From positions 1 through 5,604 of the forward strand of contig JAFVTZ010000157.1 in NCBI GenBank assembly GCA_017502965.1: a DNA stretch of 5,604 nt, in the 5' to 3' direction. The notes under the pieces were generated by a model. The model saw only the letters and a program-made list of their open reading frames with translations. It had not been told where the DNA came from and ran no database searches. Position 1 is the first letter of the stretch; every line of letters starts with the position of its first letter. The DNA comes from Clostridia bacterium. GTDB taxonomy: Bacteria; Bacillota; Clostridia; Oscillospirales; Acutalibacteraceae. The position numbers were made by a program, and so were the translations under genes. This document shows positions 5,452-5,604 of the stretch, piece after piece.

Positions 5452-5604
5452 TTATTTCATAAATTCGTACATTGCTCTGTAGCACATATATACATCAAAC
5501 TTAGCAGTGGTTTCAAAAGGAGCGTGCATAGAAAGCACAGGAACACCGAGGTCTACTACATCTACACCGAGGTTTGCAATAAACATAGCAACTGTTCCGC
5601 CGCC
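5452..5604 (-). CDS. M18-family aminopeptidase, C-terminal 50 residues, cut by the right edge
   Basis: Only the end of the gene is present: 50 codons and a TAA at 5454-5452. The translation runs GGGTVAMFIANLGVDVVDLG, then VPVLSMHAPFE, then DVYMCYRAMYEFMK. The combination GGGT...VDLGVPVLSMHAPFE is the C-terminal signature of M18 metallo-aminopeptidases (aspartyl aminopeptidase/ApeA-type), in which the His of SMH is a ligand of the dinuclear zinc site. These cytosolic enzymes remove N-terminal residues, often acidic ones, from peptides. The protein ends shortly after the signature, as expected, so the C-terminus is intact. The next gene starts 18 nt downstream. Family assignment is good; substrate preference cannot be read from this fragment. 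Confidence 0.87.
   Translation of the reverse strand, partial: GGGTVAMFIANLGVDVVDLGVPVLSMHAPFETTAKFDVYMCYRAMYEFMK

Overview
The window looks like a chromosomal housekeeping stretch from a low-GC Bacillota, probably class Clostridia (perhaps an Oscillospirales/Ruminococcaceae-type gut organism). This rests on the infC-rpmI-rplT operon with a Firmicutes-style attenuated leader, strong GGAGG Shine-Dalgarno sites, AT-rich spacers and the clostridial flavour of the DprA and L20 motifs. It is inferred from gene content; no rRNA gene is present to confirm it. All seven complete or near-complete genes and the fragment at the right edge lie on the minus strand, so transcription runs from right (5604) to left (1).

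In transcription order: (1) the last 50 codons of an M18-family aminopeptidase, then 18 nt later a LOG-family Rossmann protein. (2) A 207-nt non-coding gap holding a TTGACA/TATAAT promoter and a structured leader of about 160 nt, with an intrinsic terminator upstream of infC. This has the architecture of an L20-type autoregulatory attenuator. (3) infC (IF-3, apparently started at AUU), rpmI (L35) and rplT (L20), closed by a second intrinsic terminator. (4) A TrmH/SpoU-family RNA 2'-O-methyltransferase with a UUG start, dprA overlapping it by ATGA, and topA, which runs off the left edge after 492 codons.

The middle block makes initiation and 50S assembly components under joint control. The last block pairs rRNA modification with DNA uptake/recombination (DprA) and supercoiling control (TopA); the dprA-topA pair is a familiar Firmicutes neighbourhood. 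No gap exceeds 300 bp without a gene, and I see no mobile element, CRISPR array, tRNA, rRNA or pseudogene.

I found no undescribed system. The points most worth a second look are the infC leader (several stacked hairpins around a terminator), the AUU start of infC, and the absence of a terminator between the LOG gene and the infC promoter, which would make the leader attenuator a checkpoint for read-through from the upstream operon.
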